A stretch of DNA of 22,943 nt from Bacteroidota bacterium. Lineage in GTDB: Bacteria; Bacteroidota; Bacteroidia; Chitinophagales; Chitinophagaceae. The notes under the pieces were generated by a model. It was not told the origin of the DNA and ran no database searches. It saw nothing but the letters and a program-made list of their open reading frames with translations. Shown piece by piece: positions 7,647 to 14,532 of the stretch (the stretch's first letter is position 1; every line of letters begins with the position of its first letter). The position numbers were made by a program, and so were the translations under genes. The stretch is taken from the NCBI GenBank assembly GCA_023424015.1, contig JAFAEM010000024.1:1-22943 (forward strand). The letters are read 5' to 3'.

Positions 7647-7654
7647 CAAAGGTA
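7647..7654 (-). promoter_or_regulatory. Candidate -7 box (TACCTTTG) for terC
   Basis: An exact match to TAnnTTTG on the minus strand, 19 nt before the ATG at 7627. It supports that start over the in-frame upstream extension. A -33 TTG is not evident. Confidence 0.45.
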
Positions 7655-8090
7655 ACGGAATTGAAGTTGGACTTTGGGGAATTTGGGATTGGGGCCCGAT
7701 AGATCGGGTTGGGAATCATTACTGTCCGAAATAAAATTTTGGATTATTGTCAAAACCTTTGACCCGCGCGGCTTCTATGACTTTTAATTTTACAGGGGCT
7801 TTGCTTTACTTCCCCTGGAGACAGTTCTCTTTGCTGGCCGTAGTTCAAATGTGTCGATGTGCCAGGAAACCACAGCGCACACCGCGTGGAATTAGCATCA
7901 TTTCCTGTTCTCGGTAGCAGGTTTTTTTAACACATAGACACCATTCGCTGTGTTCGCCGTGCCCGCCGTGGTTTATAGTACACCAGGGTTCCCCGGACAA
8001 TAATGATTGGGAATTAGGAGTTTCCCCTAAGTCAATATTGCGACTGCTTTATGAAAAAGACAATGTTGTTTATACACAAAATCACTTCTC

Positions 8091-8229
8091 AGTGCCCTTC
8101 GTGTTTTCCTCCGTGTCCTTCGTGTCCTGTATTTGGTCACGAAGAGCACAAAGATTTTCACGAAGGTCACGAAGAAAATTCAACAGAACCTGAGTGCCCT
8201 TCGTGTTTCCTCCGTGCCCACCGTGACCA
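8091..8229. repeat. CTTCGTG / CACGAAG repeat block
   Basis: The word AGTGCCCTTCGTGTTT followed by TCCTCCGTG occurs at 8091-8115 and 8193-8216, the second copy one T shorter. Between them lie reverse-oriented CACGAAG words. CTTCGTG (8118-8124) and CACGAAG (8138-8144) form a 7-bp hairpin. The spacing of CGTG words is mostly nine, like the repeats at 1-160. It ends about 20 nt from the gldG stop. Confidence 0.75.
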
Positions 8230-8249
8230 AAGTCTACGATGAGGATACA

Positions 8250-10004
8250 CTACGAGGCATACTTTCTTTTCCTCAACTGCTGGTAGACAAACCCCGCCAG
8301 GATGACCAGCAACACCGGTAACCCGATATTGATAAACTGCCAGAAACCCCTGTTTTCCTTCACTTTCTGTGAGTCGAGTAATCGCAACACAATGTCTTTA
8401 TTACGTGTTTCAATAATAGCCGGATCATTGACAAGGTATTCTATACAATTCAATAGAAATTCACGATTTGCCACGGGTATGAACAGCCTTCCATATTCAG
8501 ATTGTTTTTGATACTCGCCATAGGTATACCGGTTCCAGCCCATCGGCAGCGGAACGATCTGTCCACCCGGGCCTCCGTCCGAAATATATTGGTTCAACAC
8601 CATATCCCCGTCGGCGACTACGATCATCTTGTTGTCGCCAGACTGTGCCAGGAACTGGCTTCCACTTTGAGCAAGACTGTCGACCTGTGCTTTTGTAGCC
8701 CGGTTTTTAAACAAAGAAGTAAATTTCCCTTCCAGCAACATGGCTACCGGGATCGCATTTTGTTTGAACTTCTCATCCTGGGGCACATTCTTATTTTCGT
8801 TCAGGCTGATCAGAGCCGGTGTACTGATGGTCCTGGAGTTTGGAGAACTCACCAGTAAGGCCGTCTTCTTTACACCATCCACTTTTATCGTATCTATAGA
8901 ATTCACAAACTGACCAGCTACATAGCCGAGATTCTTCGTTAACATTTGTCCTGCGGCCGGAGTTAGCAGCGGATAATAATTCCAGTGCAGGAACTCATAT
9001 TGCGGATTGCCAGCCGACCCACCTACTACAAATGGAATCATATCACATTGCAGGTCCATCACGAGATCGGTATTGATTCGAAGCCCGTAACGAAAGAAAA
9101 GATCGGTCAGGTTTAGGTTCCTGTCATATGCAATTGTCTCCGCCTGGAATGCAAGGCTATCCTGTTCGGCGATGAGGTTATCGATAAAGCAAAGCAGGCG
9201 ACCGCCATTCATGACAAACTGGTCGATCTTAAACTTTTCATCTTCGGTAAACGTGGCAGACGGCTTCACGATCATCAATACATCAATTTCGCGCGGAATA
9301 GCGCCCTCCTTTTTCAGATCGATAGTTCCAAACTGGTAATCGGTGCTAAGGGTTTGTGTGATATCATATGGCCTGCTGTCGGTAGGTTCGCCATTGCCGG
9401 TGCTATAAGCAATACCCGGTTTACGGTCTTTCGAGATCTTATCAAGCGCCTTGGCAAACTGGTATTCCATCAAAGCTTCCGCGCTGTTGATCTCTTCCTG
9501 CGAAATCCTGCTGCTTGCGCCTGGGTAGAGATTCACCAGTGACTGCTTGCCTTTATAATGAATAAGTGCAACAGGAAATATGATATTGCTGCTTTCCCCT
9601 GCCTTTTTTTGTACAGTAAGATTGATGGGCACAGCGCCCAAGGCTACCAGCGAGTCGCCATAACTAAGTTCTGCATCAGGCATCTTATCCTCCGGCGAAA
9701 TAAACCGGTAGTGAATACGGGAACCGTTCCTGTCTTTCAACAATTGCAAAAAATCCTCTGTGCTGCCAGCAAGTTTTCTGAATCCTGCAGGAAATTCACC
9801 TTTCAGAAAAACGTCTATTTGAACATCATCATCGAGGTTGAGAACTAGTTCCCGTGTAGCCTTGCTAAGAGTATACCGCTTTTCGCGTGTAAGATCAAAG
9901 CGGGTGTACACCAGGGAAGACAATATATTAATCGCTACCAGGATAGCGATCAGTCCAGCAAGGCCAAACTTCGAAGCAAGTAGTTTATCCAGAATGTTCT
10001 TCAT
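8250..10004 (-). CDS. gldG: Gliding motility ABC transporter-associated protein GldG
   Basis: GldG works with the permease GldF and the ATPase GldA; in Flavobacterium johnsoniae loss of any of them abolishes gliding, but the transported substrate is unknown. The 584-aa protein has an N-terminal membrane anchor (about 13-34), a large periplasmic region of the ABC-type uncharacterised transport domain, and a C-terminal membrane helix (about 554-575) with a basic tail KRKYAS. That layout and length are usual for GldG. The start is ATG at 10004, one base after the gldF stop, so gldF and gldG form one transcript. gldA is not in this window. Repeats follow its stop. Confidence 0.95.
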   Translation of the reverse strand: MKNILDKLLASKFGLAGLIAILVAINILSSLVYTRFDLTREKRYTLSKATRELVLNLDDDVQIDVFLKGEFPAGFRKLAGSTEDFLQLLKDRNGSRIHYRFISPEDKMPDAELSYGDSLVALGAVPINLTVQKKAGESSNIIFPVALIHYKGKQSLVNLYPGASSRISQEEINSAEALMEYQFAKALDKISKDRKPGIAYSTGNGEPTDSRPYDITQTLSTDYQFGTIDLKKEGAIPREIDVLMIVKPSATFTEDEKFKIDQFVMNGGRLLCFIDNLIAEQDSLAFQAETIAYDRNLNLTDLFFRYGLRINTDLVMDLQCDMIPFVVGGSAGNPQYEFLHWNYYPLLTPAAGQMLTKNLGYVAGQFVNSIDTIKVDGVKKTALLVSSPNSRTISTPALISLNENKNVPQDEKFKQNAIPVAMLLEGKFTSLFKNRATKAQVDSLAQSGSQFLAQSGDNKMIVVADGDMVLNQYISDGGPGGQIVPLPMGWNRYTYGEYQKQSEYGRLFIPVANREFLLNCIEYLVNDPAIIETRNKDIVLRLLDSQKVKENRGFWQFINIGLPVLLVILAGFVYQQLRKRKYAS

Positions 10005-10005
10005 C

Positions 10006-10725
10006 CTACCGTTTAATTAAATTTCGATTGGTAATCGTCAGCAATAAAAAAACCAGGCTCAGGAAATAAACAATATCACGCGAATCGATCACACCGCGAC
10101 TGATACTGCGATAATGAAAATCGATGCCAAGCATTTCAATATAATAATCCGCCCCGCCTTCAAACACAGGCAGCTGGCTGATCGCGTTGAAGCCATAATA
10201 TAACAGTACACAAGCGATCAGGCTTGTAATAAAAGCTACAACTGCATTGCTGGTAAAACTGCTTGCCGCAATGCCAATAGCAGTAAACACAGCGGCGAGG
10301 AAAAACAAACCGATATAGGCACCTATGGTGGCGCCGGTGTCAATACCTTCTCCCGCCGCGAGAGCCTGCACTGAAAAAAAGTAAACGATAGTAGGTAACA
10401 ATGCAATCAGCACAACCACGAGGCTGCCGAGATATTTACCAAAGGTGATCTGCCAACGGGTGAGCGGCCTGGTTTGTAATATTTCAAAAGTACCCACGCG
10501 AAATTCATCTGCAAAGCTCCGCATGGTAATGGCCGGTATCAGCAATAAAAGTATCCAGGGCGCCAGCTGAAAATAAAGGTCAAGGGTAGCATATCCAAAA
10601 TCAAGGATATTGTCTTTAAACATGAAAAGCATCAGGCCATTGGCCAGAAGAAAAACCACGATCGCGATATAGCCGGTAAGACTGCTGAAGAATTGGCGGA
10701 GTTCTTTTTTACAGATTGACCACAT
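10006..10725 (-). CDS. gldF: Gliding motility ABC transporter permease GldF
   Basis: ABC-2 type permease of the GldAFG complex in the inner membrane. With the ATG at 10725 it is 239 aa and starts MWSICKKELRQFFSSLTGYIA, typical of GldF. The frame extends six codons to a TTG (10743) that I do not favour. About six membrane helices are visible, including ones near residues 19-35, 50-68, 98-120, 139-160, 166-185 and 215-233. The cytoplasmic segment SFADEFRVGTFEILQTRPLT is the usual ABC-2 coupling region. It is followed at once by gldG. The cognate ATPase GldA must be encoded elsewhere. Confidence 0.95.
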   Translation of the reverse strand: MWSICKKELRQFFSSLTGYIAIVVFLLANGLMLFMFKDNILDFGYATLDLYFQLAPWILLLLIPAITMRSFADEFRVGTFEILQTRPLTRWQITFGKYLGSLVVVLIALLPTIVYFFSVQALAAGEGIDTGATIGAYIGLFFLAAVFTAIGIAASSFTSNAVVAFITSLIACVLLYYGFNAISQLPVFEGGADYYIEMLGIDFHYRSISRGVIDSRDIVYFLSLVFLLLTITNRNLIKR

Positions 10726-10819
10726 TTGTGCAAAATAAGGCAAAAACGCTAATGAGAGGAGATTGGGAATAGAGTGAGTAGCCGTTTATGCCTGACAAAT
10801 ATTTTATGTTACTCATTTT

Positions 10820-10855
10820 CCCGACTCCCGACTAACGACTACCGTCTCCCGACTG
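10820..10855. repeat. CCGACTN heptamer array
   Basis: Five imperfect heptamers, CCGACTC, CCGACTA, ACGACTA, CCGTCTC and CCGACTG, end 4 nt before the stop codon of the IscA-type gene (10860-10862, minus strand). They are related to the CGACTAW arrays at 3221 and 3352. Confidence 0.8.
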
Positions 10856-10859
10856 CATC

Positions 10860-11213
10860 TCACACCGCAAAACTTTCCCCGCAGGCGCAGGTTCGGCTCG
10901 CGTTGGGATTGCTGAAAAAGAAACCCTTTCCATTTAGCCCATCAGAAAAATCAAGTGTAGTATTGACGAGGTATAAAAAACTCTTAAGGTCAGTTACCAC
11001 TTTTATATCGTTGTGTTCAAAAACCTGGTCAGTTGGTTTTTGGACGTTGTCAAAATCCATTTTATAACTCAACCCCGAGCAGCCCCCACCTACTACGCTC
11101 ACACGCAGAAAATATGACGGGTCATCGGCACGGCCGGCTTCAGCCAGCAATTCCTTGATCCTGGTCCTGGCCTTTTCGCTTACGTAGACTCCATTTTCCA
11201 TTGTTGTGCTCAT
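10860..11213 (-). CDS. iscA: Iron-sulfur cluster assembly protein, IscA/HesB family
   Basis: A-type carrier that binds iron or an Fe-S cluster and passes it to apoproteins in the cytoplasm. The 117-aa protein shows the three invariant cysteines: C45 in GGGCSGLSYK, and C109 and C111 in the C-terminal CACGESF. The start is ATG at 11213; an in-frame ATG four codons later is possible. It lies 49 nt downstream of the cysteine desulfurase, so the two are likely co-transcribed; sulfur donor and carrier side by side fit the role. Whether it is closest to IscA, ErpA or SufA cannot be settled by reading alone. The N-terminal stretch up to YVSEKA is slightly longer than in E. coli IscA. Confidence 0.93.
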   Translation of the reverse strand: MSTTMENGVYVSEKARTRIKELLAEAGRADDPSYFLRVSVVGGGCSGLSYKMDFDNVQKPTDQVFEHNDIKVVTDLKSFLYLVNTTLDFSDGLNGKGFFFSNPNASRTCACGESFAV

Positions 11214-11245
11214 ACTTACTATAAAATTTTAAAAAAATCCACATT

Positions 11246-11279
11246 CTAAAATTTCCAAATCTTCAAATTTTCAAATTAC
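11246..11279. repeat. AT-rich CAAATYTT repeat at the desulfurase 3' end
   Basis: A run of AAATTTCCAAATCTTCAAAT followed by TTTCAAATTAC, with period about 8-9. It spans the desulfurase stop codon (11263-11265), so the last residues NLKI and the stop are written by the repeat. Confidence 0.65.
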
Positions 11280-12435
11280 TGTTCATCTCCCTCAGCTTCG
11301 ATACTGCCTGTCCAATTTCTTCGATCGCGAAATCTATTTCTTCCTTTGTAGTAAATCTTCCCAGGCTGAACCGGATCGAGCTATGCGCAAGGTCGTCAGA
11401 AAGTCCCATGGCCTTTAAAACATAAGAAGGTTCCATCGAAGCCGATGTACAAGCCGAGCCGGATGAAACCGCGATCTTTTTTGTAATGCTGGTCAATAAT
11501 CCATCACCTTCCGTAAATCCGAATGAAATATTAGTTACATGTGGCAGCCTGTTATCCCGATCGCCATTAACATTGGTTGCTTCCATTTGCAGCAGGGCAG
11601 CCTGCAGCTTATCTCTGAGTTGTCCAAGCCTTTCCGAATCTGCGTTCATGGTTTGTTGTGACAGTTCACAGGCTTTACCAAAACCCACGATACCAGGCAC
11701 GTTGAGCGTTCCGCTTCTCATGCCTTTCTCATGACCGCCGCCATCGATTTGTGCGGTTAGTTTTACGCGCGGATTTTTCCGACGAACATATAATGCGCCG
11801 ACTCCTTTTGGGCCATACATCTTATGTGCTGAAAAAGCCATGATATCGATACCGTCTTTATTAACATCGACCGGTATTTTTCCAACTGCCTGTGTAGCGT
11901 CGCTGAAAAACAAAACATTTTTTTCCCGGGCGATGGCACTGATCTTTTCGATCGGCATAATGGTTCCGATCTCGTTGTTGGCATACATGAAGGCGATGAG
12001 AATAGTATCAGGCCTTATCGCGTTTTCAAGTTCTGCCAAGTCAGGCTGACCCACTTCATTCACTTTCAGGTAAGTGATCCCGGCCCCTTTTTTCTCCAGG
12101 TGTTTGCAGGTATCCAGCACTGCTTTATGTTCGATACAGCTGGTAATGATATGATGACCTTTCCCGGCATACATTTCAAATGCGCCTTTCAGAGCGAGGT
12201 TCACTGCTTCTGTGGCACCGGATGTAAATACGATCTCATTGGGTTCCGCCCCAACCAGTTGGGCCACCTGCTCCCTTGCATTGGTTACGGCTTCTTCCGC
12301 AACCCATCCAAACGAATGACTACGGCTGGCTGCATTCCCGAAAGCGGTGTTAAAATAAGGCAACATCGCTTCAACCACAGCGGGATCGCAGGGCGTTGTC
12401 GCATTATAATCCAGGTATATCGGGTGTTTTAGCAT
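11263..12435 (-). CDS. iscS: Cysteine desulfurase (IscS/NifS family)
   Basis: PLP enzyme that removes sulfur from L-cysteine as an enzyme persulfide for Fe-S cluster and thiolation pathways. With the ATG at 12435 it is 390 aa. It shows the N-terminal IYLDYNATTP, the PLP lysine K205 in FSAHKMYGPKG, and the active cysteine C329 in SSGSACTSAS, numbers close to E. coli IscS (K206, C328). An in-frame ATG eight codons earlier (12459) overlaps the TATTTTTG box, so 12435 is preferred. It is divergent from the epimerase and upstream of the IscA-type gene. No iscU or iscR is adjacent, so the full pathway is split. The final residues NLKI are encoded by an AT-rich repeat. Confidence 0.95.
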   Translation of the reverse strand: MLKHPIYLDYNATTPCDPAVVEAMLPYFNTAFGNAASRSHSFGWVAEEAVTNAREQVAQLVGAEPNEIVFTSGATEAVNLALKGAFEMYAGKGHHIITSCIEHKAVLDTCKHLEKKGAGITYLKVNEVGQPDLAELENAIRPDTILIAFMYANNEIGTIMPIEKISAIAREKNVLFFSDATQAVGKIPVDVNKDGIDIMAFSAHKMYGPKGVGALYVRRKNPRVKLTAQIDGGGHEKGMRSGTLNVPGIVGFGKACELSQQTMNADSERLGQLRDKLQAALLQMEATNVNGDRDNRLPHVTNISFGFTEGDGLLTSITKKIAVSSGSACTSASMEPSYVLKAMGLSDDLAHSSIRFSLGRFTTKEEIDFAIEEIGQAVSKLREMNSNLKI

Positions 12436-12456
12436 TTTTCCGGTTTCACTACAACA

Positions 12457-12464
12457 CAAAAATA
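12457..12464 (-). promoter_or_regulatory. Candidate -7 box (TATTTTTG) for the cysteine desulfurase
   Basis: An exact TAnnTTTG match on the minus strand, 21 nt before the ATG at 12435. It lies in the 53-nt divergent gap shared with the epimerase gene. The -33 element is unclear. Confidence 0.4.
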
Positions 12465-12488
12465 GACCAAAAGGTTCTATTTTAGGGG

Positions 12489-12905
12489 ATGCTTAAAGTG
12501 GAACACATTGGCATCGCGGTGAAGAGTCTCGCCGATTCATTGCCTGTTTATGAAAGACTTTTAAATACATTCTGTTATAAAACGGAACTGGTTGCCAGCG
12601 AACATGTCAACACCGCTTTCCTGCAAACAGGAGAGACCAAAATCGAATTGTTGGAAAGCACCGATCCCGACGGGGTGATAGCACGATTTATCGAAAAGAA
12701 AGGCGAAGGCACACACCACATTGCGTTTGAAGTGGAAGACATCGAAGCGGAAATGGAAAGATTAAAAAAAGAAGGGTTTGTGTTGCTCAACGAAAAACCA
12801 AAAGAAGGCGCCGATAATAAATTGGTTTGTTTTCTTCATCCAAAAAATACGCATGGTGTGTTGATTGAATTGTGTATGAGTAAGAGGGATGGTGAGAAGG
12901 GATGA
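12489..12905 (+). CDS. mce: Methylmalonyl-CoA epimerase
   Basis: Interconverts (R)- and (S)-methylmalonyl-CoA, linking propionyl-CoA metabolism and succinyl-CoA. The 138-aa protein is one VOC (glyoxalase-fold) unit with two beta-alpha-beta-beta-beta halves. Likely metal ligands are H6 in VEHIGIAV, H77 in GTHHIAFE and E127 in HGVLIELC; the fourth ligand is probably E53 of the IELLES strand. The start is ATG at 12489, close to a TATTTTAG near-match to the -7 box. It is a lone plus-strand gene; the mutase is not in this window. A generic VOC protein is the alternative, but the GEGTHHIAFEVEDIEAEM stretch is characteristic of the epimerase. Confidence 0.93.
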   Translation: MLKVEHIGIAVKSLADSLPVYERLLNTFCYKTELVASEHVNTAFLQTGETKIELLESTDPDGVIARFIEKKGEGTHHIAFEVEDIEAEMERLKKEGFVLLNEKPKEGADNKLVCFLHPKNTHGVLIELCMSKRDGEKG

Positions 12906-12929
12906 TAATATGTGATTGTGAGGTTAAGT

Positions 12930-13110
12930 GCTACCAAAACGCCGCCCCGATGGGGCTGGAATTTGCAAATTTTTCAAGTCGGTAGTTCAATCGATATTTA
13001 AATGATGTGTCAATAATCAAAAGTTCCGTAGGAACGACGTTTTGGTACAAATGCGGTTGATTAGAGAACCTGAACCCCGTAGGGGTGGGTTTGTGTTAAA
13101 TTCTGAACCG
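12930..13110. repeat. 180-nt palindrome-bearing repeat, copy 1
   Basis: Starts GCTACCAAAACG and ends AATTCTGAACCG. It contains three mini-hairpins: CCCC-GAT-GGGG, GTTCC-GTA-GGAAC and ACCCC-GTA-GGGGT. TACCAAAACG (12932-12941) and CGTTTTGGTA (13038-13047) are a perfect 10-bp inverted pair bounding its first 116 nt, as in a small non-autonomous element. Confidence 0.85.
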
Positions 13111-13178
13111 ACTGTTTTTTAATGTGGGCGATACAAAACGTCGTGCCTACGGCACTCATATATTCCTGTTATCATTTT

Positions 13179-13361
13179 GCTACCAAACCACCGCCCCGAT
13201 GGGGCTGGAATTTTCAAATTTTTCAAGTCGGTAGTTCAATCGATATTTAAATGATGTGCCAATAATCAAAAGTTCCGTAGGAACGACGTTTTGGTAGAAA
13301 TGCGGTTGATTAGAGGACCGGAACCCCGTAGGGGTGGCGTTTTGTGTTAAATTCTGAACCG
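13179..13361. repeat. 180-nt palindrome-bearing repeat, copy 2
   Basis: Direct repeat of 12930-13110 with roughly nine differences by eye, all three mini-hairpins intact, and the outer inverted pair reduced to TACCAAA/TTTGGTA. The two copies are separated by 68 nt. Confidence 0.85.
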
Positions 13362-13500
13362 AGGTGACAGGAAAGTAGAGAAAGTCCCCGGGGCTGATTT
13401 TCTCAATGCAAATTTTCCGCGGATGCAACGCCCGGGGTGACAGCAGGGTGACCTCGTTTGATTCCAATTCATATAAGCTAAAGATGGGAAACTTCATGAT

Positions 13501-13636
13501 TACACGAATGGAGCCACGGATTGCACGGATTACACTGATTTGAAATATCTGCCTGCGGCAGAGGGGTGGCCACGAATGGCACGAATCACACGAATGGGGC
13601 CGGGGATTGCACGGATTACACGGATTTATTCGCGGT
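13501..13636. repeat. Composite nonamer/hairpin repeat, inverted relative to 1-160
   Basis: CACGGATTG-type nonamers, a CTGCC-TGC-GGCAG hairpin (13549-13561), CACGAATNN nonamers, then CACGGATT nonamers again. The piece CCACGAATGGCACGAATCAC is the exact reverse complement of sequence in 1-160. Order and hairpin position are conserved. Confidence 0.85.
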
Positions 13637-13640
13637 CCCA

Positions 13641-13693
13641 AGCTCATAGCTCACTGCTCGCAGCTCGCAGCTTATTTGCAGCTCACAGCTTAT
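13641..13693. repeat. AGCTCRY heptamer array
   Basis: Heptamers AGCTCAT, AGCTCAC, TGCTCGC, AGCTCGC, AGCTTAT, a TTGC interruption, then AGCTCAC and AGCTTAT. The array ends 9 nt from the rnc stop codon (13703-13705, minus strand). Confidence 0.8.
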
Positions 13694-13702
13694 TTCCCGC
13701 CA

Positions 13703-14461
13703 CTAACTATCCACAGCATTTTCCGAAACCTGCGAATCCGCGTTGACGATACCGAGCTTTTCTACGGCAGCCTGTGCAGCGATCTGGGAGGCGTCTTTTT
13801 TGTTGAAGGCTTTACCCTGGGCGATGGTCTTGCCATCGATCACAGCGGCGATGGTAAAAAGACGCCGGCCATTCTCAAGCTGCTCGTTGACGGTTTCAAA
13901 CTCGAGGACCTTACCATTTTTATTGGCCCAGCCATAGAGTTTATTCTTGTGATTGATCTCGAGATTCTCCAGGTCATCCATGAACATATGTGGTAATAAA
14001 ATATATTCCTGTACCCAACGGGCGGTTTTCTTATACCCCAGGTCGAGATAAACAGCGCCGACCATGGCCTCCAGGGTATTGCCAAAGATCTGGCTCACTT
14101 TGAGGGAACTGTCCATTTTATTATAGAGAGTTACCTTTTTCAACCCCATCCGAACGGCGATATCGTTCAGTTGCTGGCGGTTGACCATTTTACTGCGCAT
14201 TTCGGTCAGAAATCCTTCTTCTTTGTAGGGATAACGTTTGAAAAGGTAGTCGGCGACGAGGGCACTAAGCACGGCATCACCCAGATATTCAAGACGTTCA
14301 TTGTTTTCATCTGCCCCTTCCCGCACCGACCGATGGGTCAGGGCCGTTTTGTAAAGAGATATGTTTTTTGGACTGAACCCTAGAATATTGGTAAGCTCTT
14401 TTTTAAATGACGAGCCCGCATGTTTTTTAAAAAGCTTAGTAAAGAAATCCACAGAATTCAA
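13703..14461 (-). CDS. rnc: Ribonuclease III
   Basis: Double-strand-specific endoribonuclease that matures rRNA and some mRNAs. The 252-aa protein has the RNase III domain with signature ERLEYLGDAVL (55-65) and the second metal-site region GNTLEAMVGAVYLD, then a double-stranded RNA-binding domain ending KKDASQIAAQAAVEKLG. The start is uncertain: the frame opens at TTG 14461, and a GTG three codons later (14452) is an alternative; no ATG is near. It lies 71 nt downstream of fabF on the same strand, and acpP-fabF-rnc is a conserved order. A heptamer array follows its stop. Confidence 0.95.
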   Translation of the reverse strand: MNSVDFFTKLFKKHAGSSFKKELTNILGFSPKNISLYKTALTHRSVREGADENNERLEYLGDAVLSALVADYLFKRYPYKEEGFLTEMRSKMVNRQQLNDIAVRMGLKKVTLYNKMDSSLKVSQIFGNTLEAMVGAVYLDLGYKKTARWVQEYILLPHMFMDDLENLEINHKNKLYGWANKNGKVLEFETVNEQLENGRRLFTIAAVIDGKTIAQGKAFNKKDASQIAAQAAVEKLGIVNADSQVSENAVDS

Positions 14462-14532
14462 GCTACGAAAAAAAAATCAACAGTTGAATAACCATTCTAA
14501 AAATCTTCATTGGGCGGAGTTCAAACCAGCGA

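Larger units (their letters stand above)
7628..8249. other. Gap of 0.6 kb between terC and gldG
   Basis: Beyond the terC promoter this stretch has no convincing gene. It holds a CCCGATAGATCGGG palindrome (7695-7708), a 15-nt imperfect inverted pair (7714-7728 and 7994-8008), short CCGTG nonamers (7943-7971) and the CTTCGTG repeat block (8091-8229). Open frames across 8051-8321 are translations of the repeats. I see no terminator for gldG apart from repeat hairpins. Confidence 0.75.
12906..13702. other. Repeat island without genes
   Basis: About 0.8 kb between the converging mce and rnc genes. It holds two 180-nt palindrome-bearing units, a palindrome GTGCCTACGGCAC between them (13143-13155), a stretch with CCCCGGGGC (near 13387) and GCCCGGGG (near 13430), the inverted composite nonamer element and a heptamer array. 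The frame 13180-13647 on the minus strand is repeat-derived and has no recognisable protein. Confidence 0.8.

Noticed and set aside
7628..7753. 42-codon N-terminal extension of the TerC protein
   Set aside because: It is hydrophilic, contains the CCCGATAGATCGGG palindrome, and overlaps the likely promoter box.
8051..8321. Overlapping plus-strand open frames near the gldG 3' end
   Set aside because: They translate the CTTCGTG repeats (CPSCFPPCPSCP) and run into gldG antisense.
10726..10743. Six-codon N-terminal extension of GldF from TTG
   Set aside because: GldF proteins begin at MWS..CKKE, and the ATG at 10725 gives that start.
13180..13647. 155-codon minus-strand open frame
   Set aside because: It is made of the 180-nt repeat and nonamer repeats; the peptide (NPCNPCNPRP and similar) reflects repeat periodicity.
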